The notes under the pieces were generated by a model, which was not told where the DNA came from, made no database searches, and was given only the letters and a program-made list of their open reading frames with translations. A program made the position numbers and the translations under genes. Below, piece after piece: positions 1-6,330 of a stretch of 9,908 nucleotides of DNA (position 1 is its first letter; every line of letters starts with the position of its first letter). The DNA comes from Gammaproteobacteria bacterium (GTDB lineage Bacteria > Pseudomonadota > Gammaproteobacteria > Pseudomonadales > Porticoccaceae): assembly GCA_003646355.1 (NCBI GenBank), contig QNFO01000025.1, positions 1 to 9,908 of the forward strand. Reading direction: 5' to 3'.

Positions 1-2
1 AC

Positions 3-263
3 GATATCGACAATAAAACCACCGTATTAATCCTCGGCGATGCCCGCAATAACTTCCTCGCCCCGCGCACCGAAGTGATGCAAACCCTGCACCTGCGCGC
101 CAAGCGCGTTATCTGGCTCAACCCCGAGCCAACGACCTTCTGGAATGCGGGCGATTCGGTGATGTATAAATACAAGCCCTATTGCCACATGGCCAAAACC
201 TGCAACACCCTCGACCATCTGGAGAGAATGCTCGACGATCTTCTTAAAGCGGCGACTAGCTAA
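3..263 (+). CDS. CoxE-like VWA domain protein, C-terminal part (5' end outside the window)
   Basis: The last 86 codons of a plus-strand gene whose start lies left of the window; the frame is open from base 3 to the TAA at 261-263. The visible protein begins DIDNKTTVLILGDARNN and continues with RAKRVIWLNPEP, WNAGDS, a Y-x-PYC segment and a final HLERMLDDLL helix. This is the characteristic C-terminal end of the CoxE-like von Willebrand factor A proteins: a beta strand ending in GDARNN, then a strand reading RVIWLNPE. In this family the VWA domain binds a metal ion through a MIDAS site near its N-terminus (not visible here) and usually works with a MoxR-type AAA+ ATPase encoded next door, probably in maturation or assembly of a partner protein. 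Whether that ATPase lies to the left cannot be seen. The family call is from recognised motifs; the role is inferred from the family. Confidence 0.8.
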   Translation, partial: DIDNKTTVLILGDARNNFLAPRTEVMQTLHLRAKRVIWLNPEPTTFWNAGDSVMYKYKPYCHMAKTCNTLDHLERMLDDLLKAATS

Positions 264-303
264 ACCCTGGCAGCTTTAAGGGCACTCGACAAAACACGCC
301 CAT

Positions 304-336
304 AAAAAAACACCGGCGCAATGGCCGGTGTTTTTT
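304..336. terminator. Bidirectional intrinsic terminator
   Basis: A perfect 7-bp GC-rich stem (CACCGGC at 311-317, GCCGGTG at 324-330) encloses the six-base loop GCAATG. It is flanked by seven A on the left (304-310) and six T on the right (331-336). On the plus strand it ends the CoxE-like gene, 41 bases past its stop. On the minus strand the A run becomes a U run, so the same hairpin can end the TorF-type porin transcript, 54 bases past that gene's stop. Its position between two convergent genes fits a shared terminator. Confidence 0.93.
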
Positions 337-390
337 AGCTTAGCACTCTGGCAAGCCCCTTCTTAAATAAAGCAGGCCCGCCTATAACAA

Positions 391-1137
391 TTACAGGCTT
401 TTGCTAATGGCGAAAACAACCGTGCTATCACACCAGTTAGTGTCAAAGCACTCCGACTTATCCAAGTCTGTATCAACCCAGGTCAGGCTAACATCAACGC
501 CAGCGAACTCTTTGCTAACACCAATAGAGTAATCGGAATAGCTATCTTCCCCATCTGCCAAAAATGCTTGCTCAGCATCTTTGGCATTGGAATCAGTAGA
601 GCTAAATTCAAAATCATTGTAACCGTAGTGTAAATCCAGACTTACATCATGGGGCAAAGAAAAGGAATAATCACCGTAGATATAGTAAAACTCACCCGTC
701 TCTAAATAATAATCATCTGAATAGGCGAAGCCCAAAGTGAAATCGCTAACCGAAACACTGGCATAAATCTCAGCGTAATCGTCTTCGGCATCAGAGAAAG
801 TACGAATGGTTTTATCAGTACCAGGATAATCGTAGTAAATGTAGCCGACATCAAAGCTAACATCTTCGCTCAGATCACCGGTATAACCAACGTAGTAATC
901 CAGCTCCAGACTATTGGCGAAATCAACGTTTGAACCCCAGATACCAACATAAACGCCACTGTCATAGGCCAGGTCAAAACCACCTTGCACGGCTAACTGA
1001 GTATCAGTTTGAGAAATACCGCGAAAACGGTAATCAGAAGTCATGCTGACATTACCACTGACCTCTGCCGCCATAGCAACTACTGGAGATGCCGAGACAA
1101 CCGCAGCTAACAGAATATTTTTCTTCATATTTTTCAT
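391..1137 (-). CDS. TorF family putative porin (Gcw_chp / TIGR02001-type outer-membrane protein)
   Basis: A 248-residue exported beta-barrel protein. It opens with a signal peptide (MKNMKKNILLAAVVSASPVV, likely cut near AMA-A or MAA-E around residue 24). The mature protein begins with EVSGNVSMTSDYRFRGIS, the family's signature N-terminal strand. Alternating aromatic and polar strands follow, many rich in Asp, Glu and Tyr, and the C-terminus is a strand ending FAISKSL. Length is normal for the family. The frame opens at a GTG at 1146, but that GTG lies inside the AAGGTGAG ribosome-binding site. The ATG at 1137, with that site just upstream, is therefore the better start. Function in the family is poorly defined; outer-membrane diffusion of small solutes is inferred. 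The gene stands alone, with a probable sigma-54 promoter and two enhancer-like sites upstream and a bidirectional terminator downstream. Confidence 0.88.
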   Translation of the reverse strand: MKNMKKNILLAAVVSASPVVAMAAEVSGNVSMTSDYRFRGISQTDTQLAVQGGFDLAYDSGVYVGIWGSNVDFANSLELDYYVGYTGDLSEDVSFDVGYIYYDYPGTDKTIRTFSDAEDDYAEIYASVSVSDFTLGFAYSDDYYLETGEFYYIYGDYSFSLPHDVSLDLHYGYNDFEFSSTDSNAKDAEQAFLADGEDSYSDYSIGVSKEFAGVDVSLTWVDTDLDKSECFDTNWCDSTVVFAISKSL

Positions 1138-1168
1138 GGGGCTCACCTTATGTCTTAAGAATTTAAAT

Positions 1169-1186
1169 TTTTACATGATTGTAAAA
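1169..1186. repeat. 18-bp palindrome in the porin leader
   Basis: A perfect 7-bp inverted repeat, TTTTACA (1169-1175) and TGTAAAA (1180-1186), with the 4-base centre TGAT. It lies about 37-54 bases downstream of the predicted sigma-54 start site, inside the porin's 5' untranslated region. It could be an operator for a dimeric regulator or a weak mRNA hairpin. I do not recognise it as a named box; it is not the TyrR arrangement, which has the opposite half-site order. An overlapping shorter dyad, TTGTA-AAA-TACAA, sits at 1179-1191. Confidence 0.4.
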
Positions 1187-1233
1187 TACAAATAGGCCGT
1201 ACAAATCCATTTCACTGGCTTAGCTCAGTCATA

Positions 1234-1250
1234 AGCAGAAATCGTACCAA
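1234..1250 (-). promoter_or_regulatory. Sigma-54 (RpoN) -24/-12 promoter for the porin gene
   Basis: Read on the minus strand, the sequence is TTGGTACGATTTCTGCT. Against the RpoN consensus YTGGCACGRNNNTTGCW only two of the conserved positions differ (C to T in the -24 block and the first T of the -12 block). The invariant GG (1248-1247) and GC (1236-1235) are present with exactly 10 bases between them. The predicted start of transcription is near 1223, giving a leader of about 86 bases before the ATG at 1137. Two enhancer-like dyads lie upstream at a typical distance. No comparably good sigma-54 match was found facing the plus-strand gene. Confidence 0.65.
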
Positions 1251-1332
1251 CTACAAAAAAGCACCTTATCTAATAAATATACGTAGGAACATCACTCTAA
1301 AGAGCAATTCTGACTCACAAAATAAAACGTAA

Positions 1333-1349
1333 CGACCCGTTTTGGTGCG
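1333..1349. promoter_or_regulatory. NtrC-like enhancer site 1 (promoter-proximal)
   Basis: On the minus strand it reads CGCACCAAAACGGGTCG. It keeps the GCACC-N5-GG core of the NtrC consensus TGCACCAAAATGGTGCA (12 of 17 positions match); one half-site is strong and the other degenerate. Its centre lies about 118 bp upstream of the predicted sigma-54 start site. It is one copy of an imperfect repeat with the element at 1373-1389. Naming NtrC is an inference; another enhancer-binding protein with a similar dyad is possible. Confidence 0.45.
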
Positions 1350-1372
1350 ATAGTTTTCAGGCTTATTCTCAA

Positions 1373-1389
1373 CGCCCCTTTTTGGGGCG
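1373..1389. promoter_or_regulatory. NtrC-like enhancer site 2 (promoter-distal), perfect dyad
   Basis: CGCCCC (1373-1378) and GGGGCG (1384-1389) form a perfect 6-bp all-GC inverted repeat around TTTTT. It has the same 17-bp frame as the site at 1333-1349 and is centred exactly 40 bp further upstream, about 158 bp from the predicted start site. It matches 12 of 17 positions of the NtrC consensus, with symmetrical deviations in both halves. As RNA it could form a hairpin, but neither strand has a U run after it, so a terminator is unlikely. Confidence 0.42.
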
Positions 1390-1461
1390 CACCTTATAAA
1401 CGCTATCTAACCCTCGGATAAAAGAGCCTGGCTGAGAAGCAGTCGTCAGAAGAATATTGGC

Positions 1462-1470
1462 TGCTACAAT
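1462..1470 (+). promoter_or_regulatory. Extended -10 promoter for the small secreted protein
   Basis: TGCTACAAT matches the extended -10 form TGnTATAAT with a single change in the hexamer. There is no good -35 hexamer at the usual spacing, which is normal for extended -10 promoters. Predicted transcription start is near 1477, giving a leader of about 32 bases before the ATG at 1509. Confidence 0.45.
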
Positions 1471-1508
1471 AGCTCCCGACATTTCCATCAATATCTAATG
1501 GTTAATCA

Positions 1509-1838
1509 ATGCATCTAAACCTAGCCCGTCGAAACATAGCTCCCACTTTTACCTGCCTGCTTGGCCTACTCCTTTCAAGTAGCTCAACCGCCAGTATCGA
1601 TGCCCAATGCGAGCACGTTACCGGCTTATTCATTCAACAAATAAATGCAGAGGACCTTGTGCGTCAAGACTCAGCAGGGCAAAAGAGAATCAAGGAAATT
1701 GCCCTGGGCTTATGCAGCGAAACAGAAAAGCGGGTGCAAGAGCAGCACATTGAAGACAAAGAAAAAGCTCTCGAGAACTGGTTTTTTGAATCTCATCCCG
1801 AGAAAGCAGGTAATCGCCGACTCAAGACAAAGCGCTAG
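1509..1838 (+). CDS. Small secreted/periplasmic hypothetical protein
   Basis: A 109-residue protein that I do not recognise. The N-terminus is a clear signal peptide: a basic start (MHLNLARRN), a hydrophobic core at residues 13-22, then a Ser/Thr-rich stretch leading to a probable cut after STA or SIDA near residues 28-32. The predicted mature chain is about 78 residues and highly charged. It has exactly two cysteines (34 and 69), which could form one disulfide in the periplasm, a helical Glu/Lys/Gln-rich middle (70-90), the motif WFFESHPEKAG (91-101) and a basic tail ending RRLKTKR. There is no lipobox and no second membrane segment. No strong ribosome-binding site precedes the ATG; a nearby ATG at 1498 reads only six codons. 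The gene has its own promoter and ends 24 bases before the convergent ygiQ stop, with no obvious terminator between them. Confidence 0.6.
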   Translation: MHLNLARRNIAPTFTCLLGLLLSSSSTASIDAQCEHVTGLFIQQINAEDLVRQDSAGQKRIKEIALGLCSETEKRVQEQHIEDKEKALENWFFESHPEKAGNRRLKTKR

Positions 1839-1862
1839 CGTCACACAAACACATCCTATGGC

Positions 1863-4001
1863 CTAACGTCGCCGAGTTTTACCCCGAGGCTTTCTGTTGT
1901 GCTTGGTTGCAAACTTCTTGAATTTCTCACTCCCCGTACCGGCACCTGCCTTTTGCACCTCCTCAGTGGGAATTAAACAGCCTTCACCATCGCCAATAAG
2001 ATCGACGCGCCCCGCCGTTTTCAAATACTCGCGAATCAACGGCCAATTCTTCGGATCGTGATAGCGCAACAGGGCTTTGTGCAGACGGCGCTTATCGAGA
2101 TCGCGCACCGGGCTGATTTTCTCGCCACGCTTATAACTGATGCGTTTTAAGGGATTGCGCCCAGAGTGGTACATCGCCGTGGCGGTGGCCATTGGTGAAG
2201 GGTAATAAGTTTGCACCTGATCGGCGCGGAAGCGATGACGCTTTAACCACAGTGCCAGCTCCACCATATCGTTCTCGGTGGTGCCGGGGTGGGCGGCAAT
2301 AAAGTAGGGTATTAAGTACTGCTTTTTACCGGCTTTTTTAGTGTACTTTTCGAACATGGCACTGAAGCGATCATAGGTGCCGATACCGGGCTTCATCATT
2401 TTCGACAACGGCCCCTCTTGCGTATGCTCCGGGGCAATTTTTAAATAACCGCCAACATGGTGGGTCACTAATTCTTCGACATATTCCGGTGATTCAACGG
2501 CCAGGTCGTAGCGCAGGCCAGAGGCAATCAAGACCTTTTTAATACCGGGCAAATCGCGAGCGCGGCGGTATAAATTAATCAGCGGATTGTGGTCGGTATT
2601 GAGGTTGGAACAAATACCGGGGTAAACGCAGGAAGGTTTGCGGCAGGCGGCTTCAACATCCGTGCTCTTACAGGCGAGGCGATACATATTCGCCGTTGGC
2701 CCGCCGAGGTCGGAGATTATCCCGGTAAAGCCCGGCGTAAGGTCGCGGATATTTTCAATCTCGGCAATAATCGAGTCTTCGGAGCGACTCTGAATAATCC
2801 GCCCCTCGTGCTCGGTGATCGAACAAAAGGTACAGCCGCCAAAGCAGCCGCGCATAATATTCACCGAAAAGCGGATCATTTCGTAGGCAGGGATGCGCCG
2901 CCCCTCGTACTTTGGGTGGGGCACCCGTGCAAAGGGCAGGCCGAAAACCTCGTCAATTTCATCGGTCGTTAACGGTATCGGCGGCGGATTGAGCCACACC
3001 TCAACATCTTCATGGCGCTGCACCAGCGCACGGGCATTGCCGGGGTTGGTTTCCAGGTGCAGCACTCGCGAGGCGTGGGCGTAGAGCACCGGGTCCATCT
3101 TGACCTTGTGATAGGCCGGCAAGCGAATCACCGATGTGGCGCGGTCAACTTTTTCCCGATAGGGCACAAAATGCAGCACTTGTTCGCCGCTCTCTTCATC
3201 GCGACCCACGGAACACTTGCCGCCGGTCGAGGCCGCCTGCTCCTCGACGCTATCGTAGGGGTTAAGCAAGGTATCGACTCTGCCGGGGGTATCAACACGG
3301 GTCGAGTCAATCAGCGTCCAGCCCTCGGGCAAGTCTTTGCGCAGCACGGCGGTGCCGCGAATATCCGTCACCTGAGTAATGTCCTGACCGCGCGATAAAC
3401 GCTGGGCGACCTCGGCAATGGCTCGCTCGGCATTGCCGTAAAGCAAAATATCGGCCTGGGCATCGACCAGAATAGAGCGCCGTACTTCATCGGACCAGTA
3501 ATCGTAGTGGGCAATGCGGCGCAGGCTGGCCTCGATACTGCCGAGCACAATAGGTACATCTTTCCAGGCTTCACGGCAGCGCTGGCTGTAGACAATCACC
3601 GAGCGGTCGGGGCGCTTGCCGCCCTCATCATCGGGGGAGTAGGCATCGTCGCTGCGCACACGCTTATCGGCAGTGTAGCGATTGATCATCGAATCCATAT
3701 TGCCGGCGGCAACACCAAAGAAGAGATTGGGCTTGCCGAGGCGCATAAAGTCCTGCTTATTGCGCCAGTCGGGCTGATCAATAATGCCAACGCGAAAGCC
3801 CTGGGCTTCGAGCAGCCGACCGATTATCGCCATGCCAAAGCTCGGGTGGTCGACATAAGCGTCACCAGTAACGACGATCACATCGCAGCTATCCCAGCCG
3901 AGCGCATCCATTTCCTCGCGACTGGTGGGCAGAAAAGGTGCTGTGCCAAAACATTCGGCCCAGTATTTGGTGTAGGAAAACAACGGAGTGACAGCAGGCA
4001 T
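1863..4001 (-). CDS. ygiQ: YgiQ family radical SAM protein
   Basis: A 712-residue cytoplasmic radical SAM protein, close to the E. coli YgiQ pattern over its whole length. The N-terminal domain (about 1-370) contains [40 protein letters not shown] and [17 protein letters not shown]. The radical SAM core carries CFGGCTFC, with Cys386, Cys390 and Cys393 as the CX3CX2C ligands of the SAM-cleaving 4Fe-4S cluster. Four further cysteines (444, 453, 458, 464) recur in the family. The C-terminal part (600-680) has [18 protein letters not shown] and the closing GDGEGCLIP, followed by a basic tail. The substrate of YgiQ is not established. The start matches family length, although no clear Shine-Dalgarno precedes it. 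The gene stands alone with a short leader; the small plus-strand gene converges on it. Confidence 0.95.
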   Translation of the reverse strand: MPAVTPLFSYTKYWAECFGTAPFLPTSREEMDALGWDSCDVIVVTGDAYVDHPSFGMAIIGRLLEAQGFRVGIIDQPDWRNKQDFMRLGKPNLFFGVAAGNMDSMINRYTADKRVRSDDAYSPDDEGGKRPDRSVIVYSQRCREAWKDVPIVLGSIEASLRRIAHYDYWSDEVRRSILVDAQADILLYGNAERAIAEVAQRLSRGQDITQVTDIRGTAVLRKDLPEGWTLIDSTRVDTPGRVDTLLNPYDSVEEQAASTGGKCSVGRDEESGEQVLHFVPYREKVDRATSVIRLPAYHKVKMDPVLYAHASRVLHLETNPGNARALVQRHEDVEVWLNPPPIPLTTDEIDEVFGLPFARVPHPKYEGRRIPAYEMIRFSVNIMRGCFGGCTFCSITEHEGRIIQSRSEDSIIAEIENIRDLTPGFTGIISDLGGPTANMYRLACKSTDVEAACRKPSCVYPGICSNLNTDHNPLINLYRRARDLPGIKKVLIASGLRYDLAVESPEYVEELVTHHVGGYLKIAPEHTQEGPLSKMMKPGIGTYDRFSAMFEKYTKKAGKKQYLIPYFIAAHPGTTENDMVELALWLKRHRFRADQVQTYYPSPMATATAMYHSGRNPLKRISYKRGEKISPVRDLDKRRLHKALLRYHDPKNWPLIREYLKTAGRVDLIGDGEGCLIPTEEVQKAGAGTGSEKFKKFATKHNRKPRGKTRRR

Positions 4002-4006
4002 AGCAG

Positions 4007-4076
4007 AGAGACTGGCGATTCAAAGCGGCATTTTAACAGCCACGCGATAATTAAGCAGCGCCATCGATCAGTCTCT
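4007..4076. repeat. 8-bp inverted repeat flanking the ygiQ promoter
   Basis: AGAGACTG at 4007-4014, between the ygiQ start codon and its promoter, is repeated inverted as CAGTCTCT at 4069-4076. Both copies border a CGAT or ATCG element. The 54-bp spacing places them on either side of the predicted -10 box, so they could be paired operator half-sites; chance is also possible at this length. Confidence 0.25.
4030..4038 (-). promoter_or_regulatory. Extended -10 promoter for ygiQ
   Basis: On the minus strand the sequence TGTTAAAAT fits the extended -10 form TGnTATAAT with one change. Transcription would start near 4023, leaving a leader of about 22 bases before the ATG at 4001. No good -35 hexamer is seen. 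Confidence 0.45.
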
Positions 4077-4089
4077 TCCTGCGGCGCTG
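4056..4089 (-). terminator. Hairpin after the outer-membrane protein gene, possible terminator
   Basis: A 7-bp stem (CAGCGCC at 4056-4062, GGCGCTG at 4083-4089) with a 20-base loop begins 11 bases past the stop of the alginate-export-type gene. On the minus strand it is followed by CTTAATTATC, a poor U run. It may be a weak terminator or a 3'-end stabilising hairpin. Confidence 0.3.
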
Positions 4090-4099
4090 GCAGGCGAAC

Positions 4100-5392
4100 C
4101 TAAAAGCTGTATTTGAAATCGACCCGCGTCTCCCAGGAAAGGTTATCCCTTTCAGGGTAGTAATCTCCAGACTCAAGAAATTCGCCACGCAGGGCCACGG
4201 AGAGCTTTTCGTCAAATTTGTGTTGGTACAACAGGATCAGTAAATCGCCCCTGTCCTTACCACCACCCGGGCCTTTCTCCGGCGCCTTCACCGGACCAAA
4301 GCTGAATTCAAAGCTACTTGCCGTATCGGGATAAAAACGAGCGCCAATACGCGACCAGTTGAGGTTGCTCCACTCACCGATTTTGGGAATAAATGACCAT
4401 ACCAGCAAATAGGAATATTGCGGCCAGCGTGACCACAGGCCATGCCAGCCCTCTTCAGTTTGTGTCGAGGGGTCGTCGCCGGACAAGTAATAATTACTGG
4501 CAAAAACTTCGGGCTTCCAGGCCAGGTCCTGCCAGGCATAGGTAAAGTTAATATCACTCAACCAGCCTTTGGTATCACCCCCACCGCTACGATGCCCCTT
4601 CTGGCCCGCCAACTCCCAATAAGCTGTCAGCGAATCATTAATTGACTCTTCAACAATAAAGCCCAGCGTATGAAAATAAACATCACCCCGGCCAAATCGT
4701 GGCTCTTCGTGCTTGTACATGTAGTACAAATCTTTTGGCAACCAAGCCTGTGATTGATTTGTCATGTAAGCAACGAATCCCTCTTCATCGCTTTCGAGGA
4801 GTTTTAATTTTTTGTGTTTATTATTCATTAAAAGCGGATCGTCGTCGGGCGAATAAATACCGATTAAATCAACATTAAAACCATCAAACTTAAGGCGCGT
4901 TTTTATGCCATTAAAGCCGTAGCTGCGCTCTGCATCCAGCGGACTACTTTCCAGAATCAGCAAGCCGTGACCGTAATACAGTGGAAAGCGACCCACCGTC
5001 ACATCGACAAAGCCGTCGAATAAATTACTGTACTCCACCGACAACTCATGAAAAATAAATTCATCGACAAAGCGATAACGATTGGCCTCTTTATTGGTCG
5101 CAAAGTTGCGAAACTCTGTTTTTATCCAGGCTTTGTAGCGAATATTTTCAGACTGCTGCCAGGTTCCCCAAAGGCCTAATATGGTCTCGGCATAATTTAA
5201 CTCGGGTAATTTCGTACCCGTCTCGAGGGGCAGCTCATCAATAGCAATGAGTTTAAGCCGAGCATCACCATCAATATTTAATCTGTCACCACTGTAAATA
5301 TCTGCGCGAAGTGGCGAACACACACCCGCGAGTAATAACACCAGACACAGAGTAAAACGTCGTCTGTACAACAATCTGTATTTCAAAATCAT
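4100..5392 (-). CDS. Alginate export family (AlgE-like) outer-membrane beta-barrel protein
   Basis: A 430-residue outer-membrane protein. A long basic signal peptide (MILKYRLLYRRRFTLCLVLL, cut after LRA near residue 30) precedes a barrel of alternating strands. These include GRFPLYYGHGLLILESSP with SYGFNGIKTRLKFDGFNVDL (about 134-175) and ASNYYLSGDDP with WHGLWSRWPQYSYL (about 298-329). The final strand ends in Phe (VDFKYSF), the usual signal for barrel assembly. These motifs fit the alginate-export Pfam family, most of whose members are not proven to carry alginate; no alginate gene is seen nearby. The frame opens at a TTG at 5437, which has an AGGA upstream but would add 15 residues before the signal peptide. 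I prefer the ATG at 5392, although its ribosome-binding site is poor. The gene lies 68 bases after the dioxygenase gene, probably in the same transcript. Confidence 0.78.
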   Translation of the reverse strand: MILKYRLLYRRRFTLCLVLLLAGVCSPLRADIYSGDRLNIDGDARLKLIAIDELPLETGTKLPELNYAETILGLWGTWQQSENIRYKAWIKTEFRNFATNKEANRYRFVDEFIFHELSVEYSNLFDGFVDVTVGRFPLYYGHGLLILESSPLDAERSYGFNGIKTRLKFDGFNVDLIGIYSPDDDPLLMNNKHKKLKLLESDEEGFVAYMTNQSQAWLPKDLYYMYKHEEPRFGRGDVYFHTLGFIVEESINDSLTAYWELAGQKGHRSGGGDTKGWLSDINFTYAWQDLAWKPEVFASNYYLSGDDPSTQTEEGWHGLWSRWPQYSYLLVWSFIPKIGEWSNLNWSRIGARFYPDTASSFEFSFGPVKAPEKGPGGGKDRGDLLILLYQHKFDEKLSVALRGEFLESGDYYPERDNLSWETRVDFKYSF

Positions 5393-5409
5393 ATTTTTAT
5401 TGTCACATT

Positions 5410-5438
5410 CTTGCCGCCGGGGAAAGCCCGGAAGCAAG
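5410..5438 (-). other. Intergenic hairpin between the dioxygenase and outer-membrane protein genes
   Basis: Two perfect 5-bp stems, CTTGC with GCAAG (outer) and CCGGG with CCCGG (inner), are separated by a 2-by-2 internal loop and closed by a five-base loop. No U run follows on the minus strand, so it is not a standard terminator. It covers the alternative TTG start at 5437 and sits 17 bases before the preferred ATG. It could tune or protect the downstream message. Confidence 0.5.
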
Positions 5439-5460
5439 TAGTCCTGCCTTTGTTAAATTA

Positions 5461-6327
5461 TTATGAATGCGGATCTAAACGCGATACTGGCGGTAGATAA
5501 CCGGGTTCAAGTGCTTTTAGAGGATGCGAGCCTGAGACCTGGCCCATAAATGGCGACAGTACGGAGTAACCCAGCAAAGATTGTAATTTAGGGCTCATTT
5601 CCCGCACCAACTCACGGGGCACCGACAAAAAGAAATTCTCGATGGTTCGCGCCCAGGGTTGGCAGTATTGGTTAGAGAGGGCCTGGCGTGGCCCCGCACT
5701 GCTATTCTTTCCACCGCGGTGCAAGGTGTTACCGGCAAAAACCACACAGGCACCTGCGGGCATTTCCAGTGCGATAGATTGGCTTGCCATTCGCTCAGCG
5801 AAGGTCGAATCGCGCTCACTGCCACCTTCACGATAATCGCCACCAATCTCCTCATCGCTCCACAAATGACTACCGGGGATAATTTCAGTGCCGCCGTTCT
5901 CTGCGCTAAAGTCATCGATTGCAACCACCGTCGACAAACCCACCATCGGCCGTGGACGGGGAATGCTATAAAACACATCGTCGGCATGCCAGGGCTGGGG
6001 CGTTTCACCGGGGTGAATGCAAATCGACTGGCTGGTGGTGAGCAGAAAGTTGGCTTCAAGAAACGCCTCGCAAATAGCCATGATGCGCGCATCTTCGACA
6101 ACATCCTGAATCACTTTGTCGTAGGCTAATAAAGAATAAATACGCTCGGTTTTATCACCCTCGAAATTATTGCGGCCCAAAAATTGACCGTTGATACGGG
6201 GCAATAAGGTTTTAATGGACTGCAGTTGTTCGGGCTGTAAAAAATCGCTAATTACCGTGTAGCCCTGTGTAGTAATTTCTTCGATGGCAGTCGATAGTTC
6301 GTTTGTATTTATTTTTGTTTTCATCAT
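5461..6327 (-). CDS. Phytanoyl-CoA dioxygenase (PhyH) family Fe(II)/2-oxoglutarate oxygenase
   Basis: A cytoplasmic non-haem iron oxygenase of 288 residues from this start. Numbered from the first possible start (GTG at 6330), the iron triad is His115 and Asp117 in QPWHADD plus His204 in GNTLHRGG. Arg215 (GPRQAL) is placed to hold the 2-oxoglutarate carboxylate. GTEIIPGSHLW (147-157) is the typical family turn. These enzymes hydroxylate a substrate carbon using O2 while converting 2-oxoglutarate to succinate and CO2; the substrate cannot be read from the sequence, and bacterial members rarely act on phytanoyl-CoA. Three consecutive start codons lie at 6330 (GTG), 6327 and 6324 (ATG). AAGG sits 5, 8 and 11 bases upstream of them, so I chose 6327 for spacing. 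It is followed by the outer-membrane protein gene in a probable two-gene operon. Confidence 0.85.
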   Translation of the reverse strand: MMKTKINTNELSTAIEEITTQGYTVISDFLQPEQLQSIKTLLPRINGQFLGRNNFEGDKTERIYSLLAYDKVIQDVVEDARIMAICEAFLEANFLLTTSQSICIHPGETPQPWHADDVFYSIPRPRPMVGLSTVVAIDDFSAENGGTEIIPGSHLWSDEEIGGDYREGGSERDSTFAERMASQSIALEMPAGACVVFAGNTLHRGGKNSSAGPRQALSNQYCQPWARTIENFFLSVPRELVREMSPKLQSLLGYSVLSPFMGQVSGSHPLKALEPGYLPPVSRLDPHS

Positions 6328-6330
6328 CAC

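Larger units (their letters stand above)
1138..1508. other. 371-bp divergent control region
   Basis: This non-coding, AT-rich stretch separates the minus-strand porin start from the plus-strand small secreted protein. Going up from the porin it holds the ribosome-binding site AAGGTGAG, the palindrome at 1169-1186, the sigma-54 promoter at 1234-1250, an AT-rich stretch of about 80 bp, and two enhancer-like dyads at 1333-1349 and 1373-1389. Facing the other way is an extended -10 promoter near 1462-1470. The 9-mer GCACCTTAT occurs twice, at 1261 and 1389, and its last eight bases recur in the antisense of the porin ribosome-binding site. I found no convincing IHF site and no reading frame that looks real. 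Confidence 0.6.

Noticed and set aside
27..218. Minus-strand frame opposite the CoxE-like gene
   Set aside because: It is a shadow of conserved coding sequence on the plus strand.
382..400. Hairpin GCCTGTAA/TTATAGGC overlapping the porin stop codon
   Set aside because: The stem is weak, with a G-U pair and a three-base loop, it has no U run, and a far better terminator lies just beyond.
1138..1146. GTG at 1146 as the porin start
   Set aside because: This GTG is part of the AAGGTGAG ribosome-binding site for the ATG at 1137, which gives a standard signal peptide.
1300..1318. Second sigma-54-like match on the minus strand around AGCAATTC
   Set aside because: Only the -12 block fits; the -24 block lacks the GG and most conserved positions.
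1645..1866. A 73-codon plus-strand frame overlapping the small secreted protein gene
   Set aside because: It has no ribosome-binding site or domain; the competing frame has a signal peptide and its own promoter, and this one runs into the ygiQ stop.
2589..4103. Several long plus-strand open frames opposite ygiQ (for example 2589-2972, 3012-3398, 3507-4103)
   Set aside because: They lie antisense to a gene with full-length family similarity, lack recognisable domains, and arise from codon composition on the opposite strand.
5270..5300. Possible lipoprotein signal (LAGVC) in the alginate-export-type protein
   Set aside because: The residue before Cys is Val, which does not fit a lipobox, and a normal signal peptidase I site (LRA) follows; beta-barrel proteins are not usually lipidated.
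5595..6129. Open frames on both strands inside the dioxygenase gene (5595-6104 minus, 5659-6129 plus)
   Set aside because: They overlap a gene with intact catalytic residues, have no family signature, and read as frame shadows.
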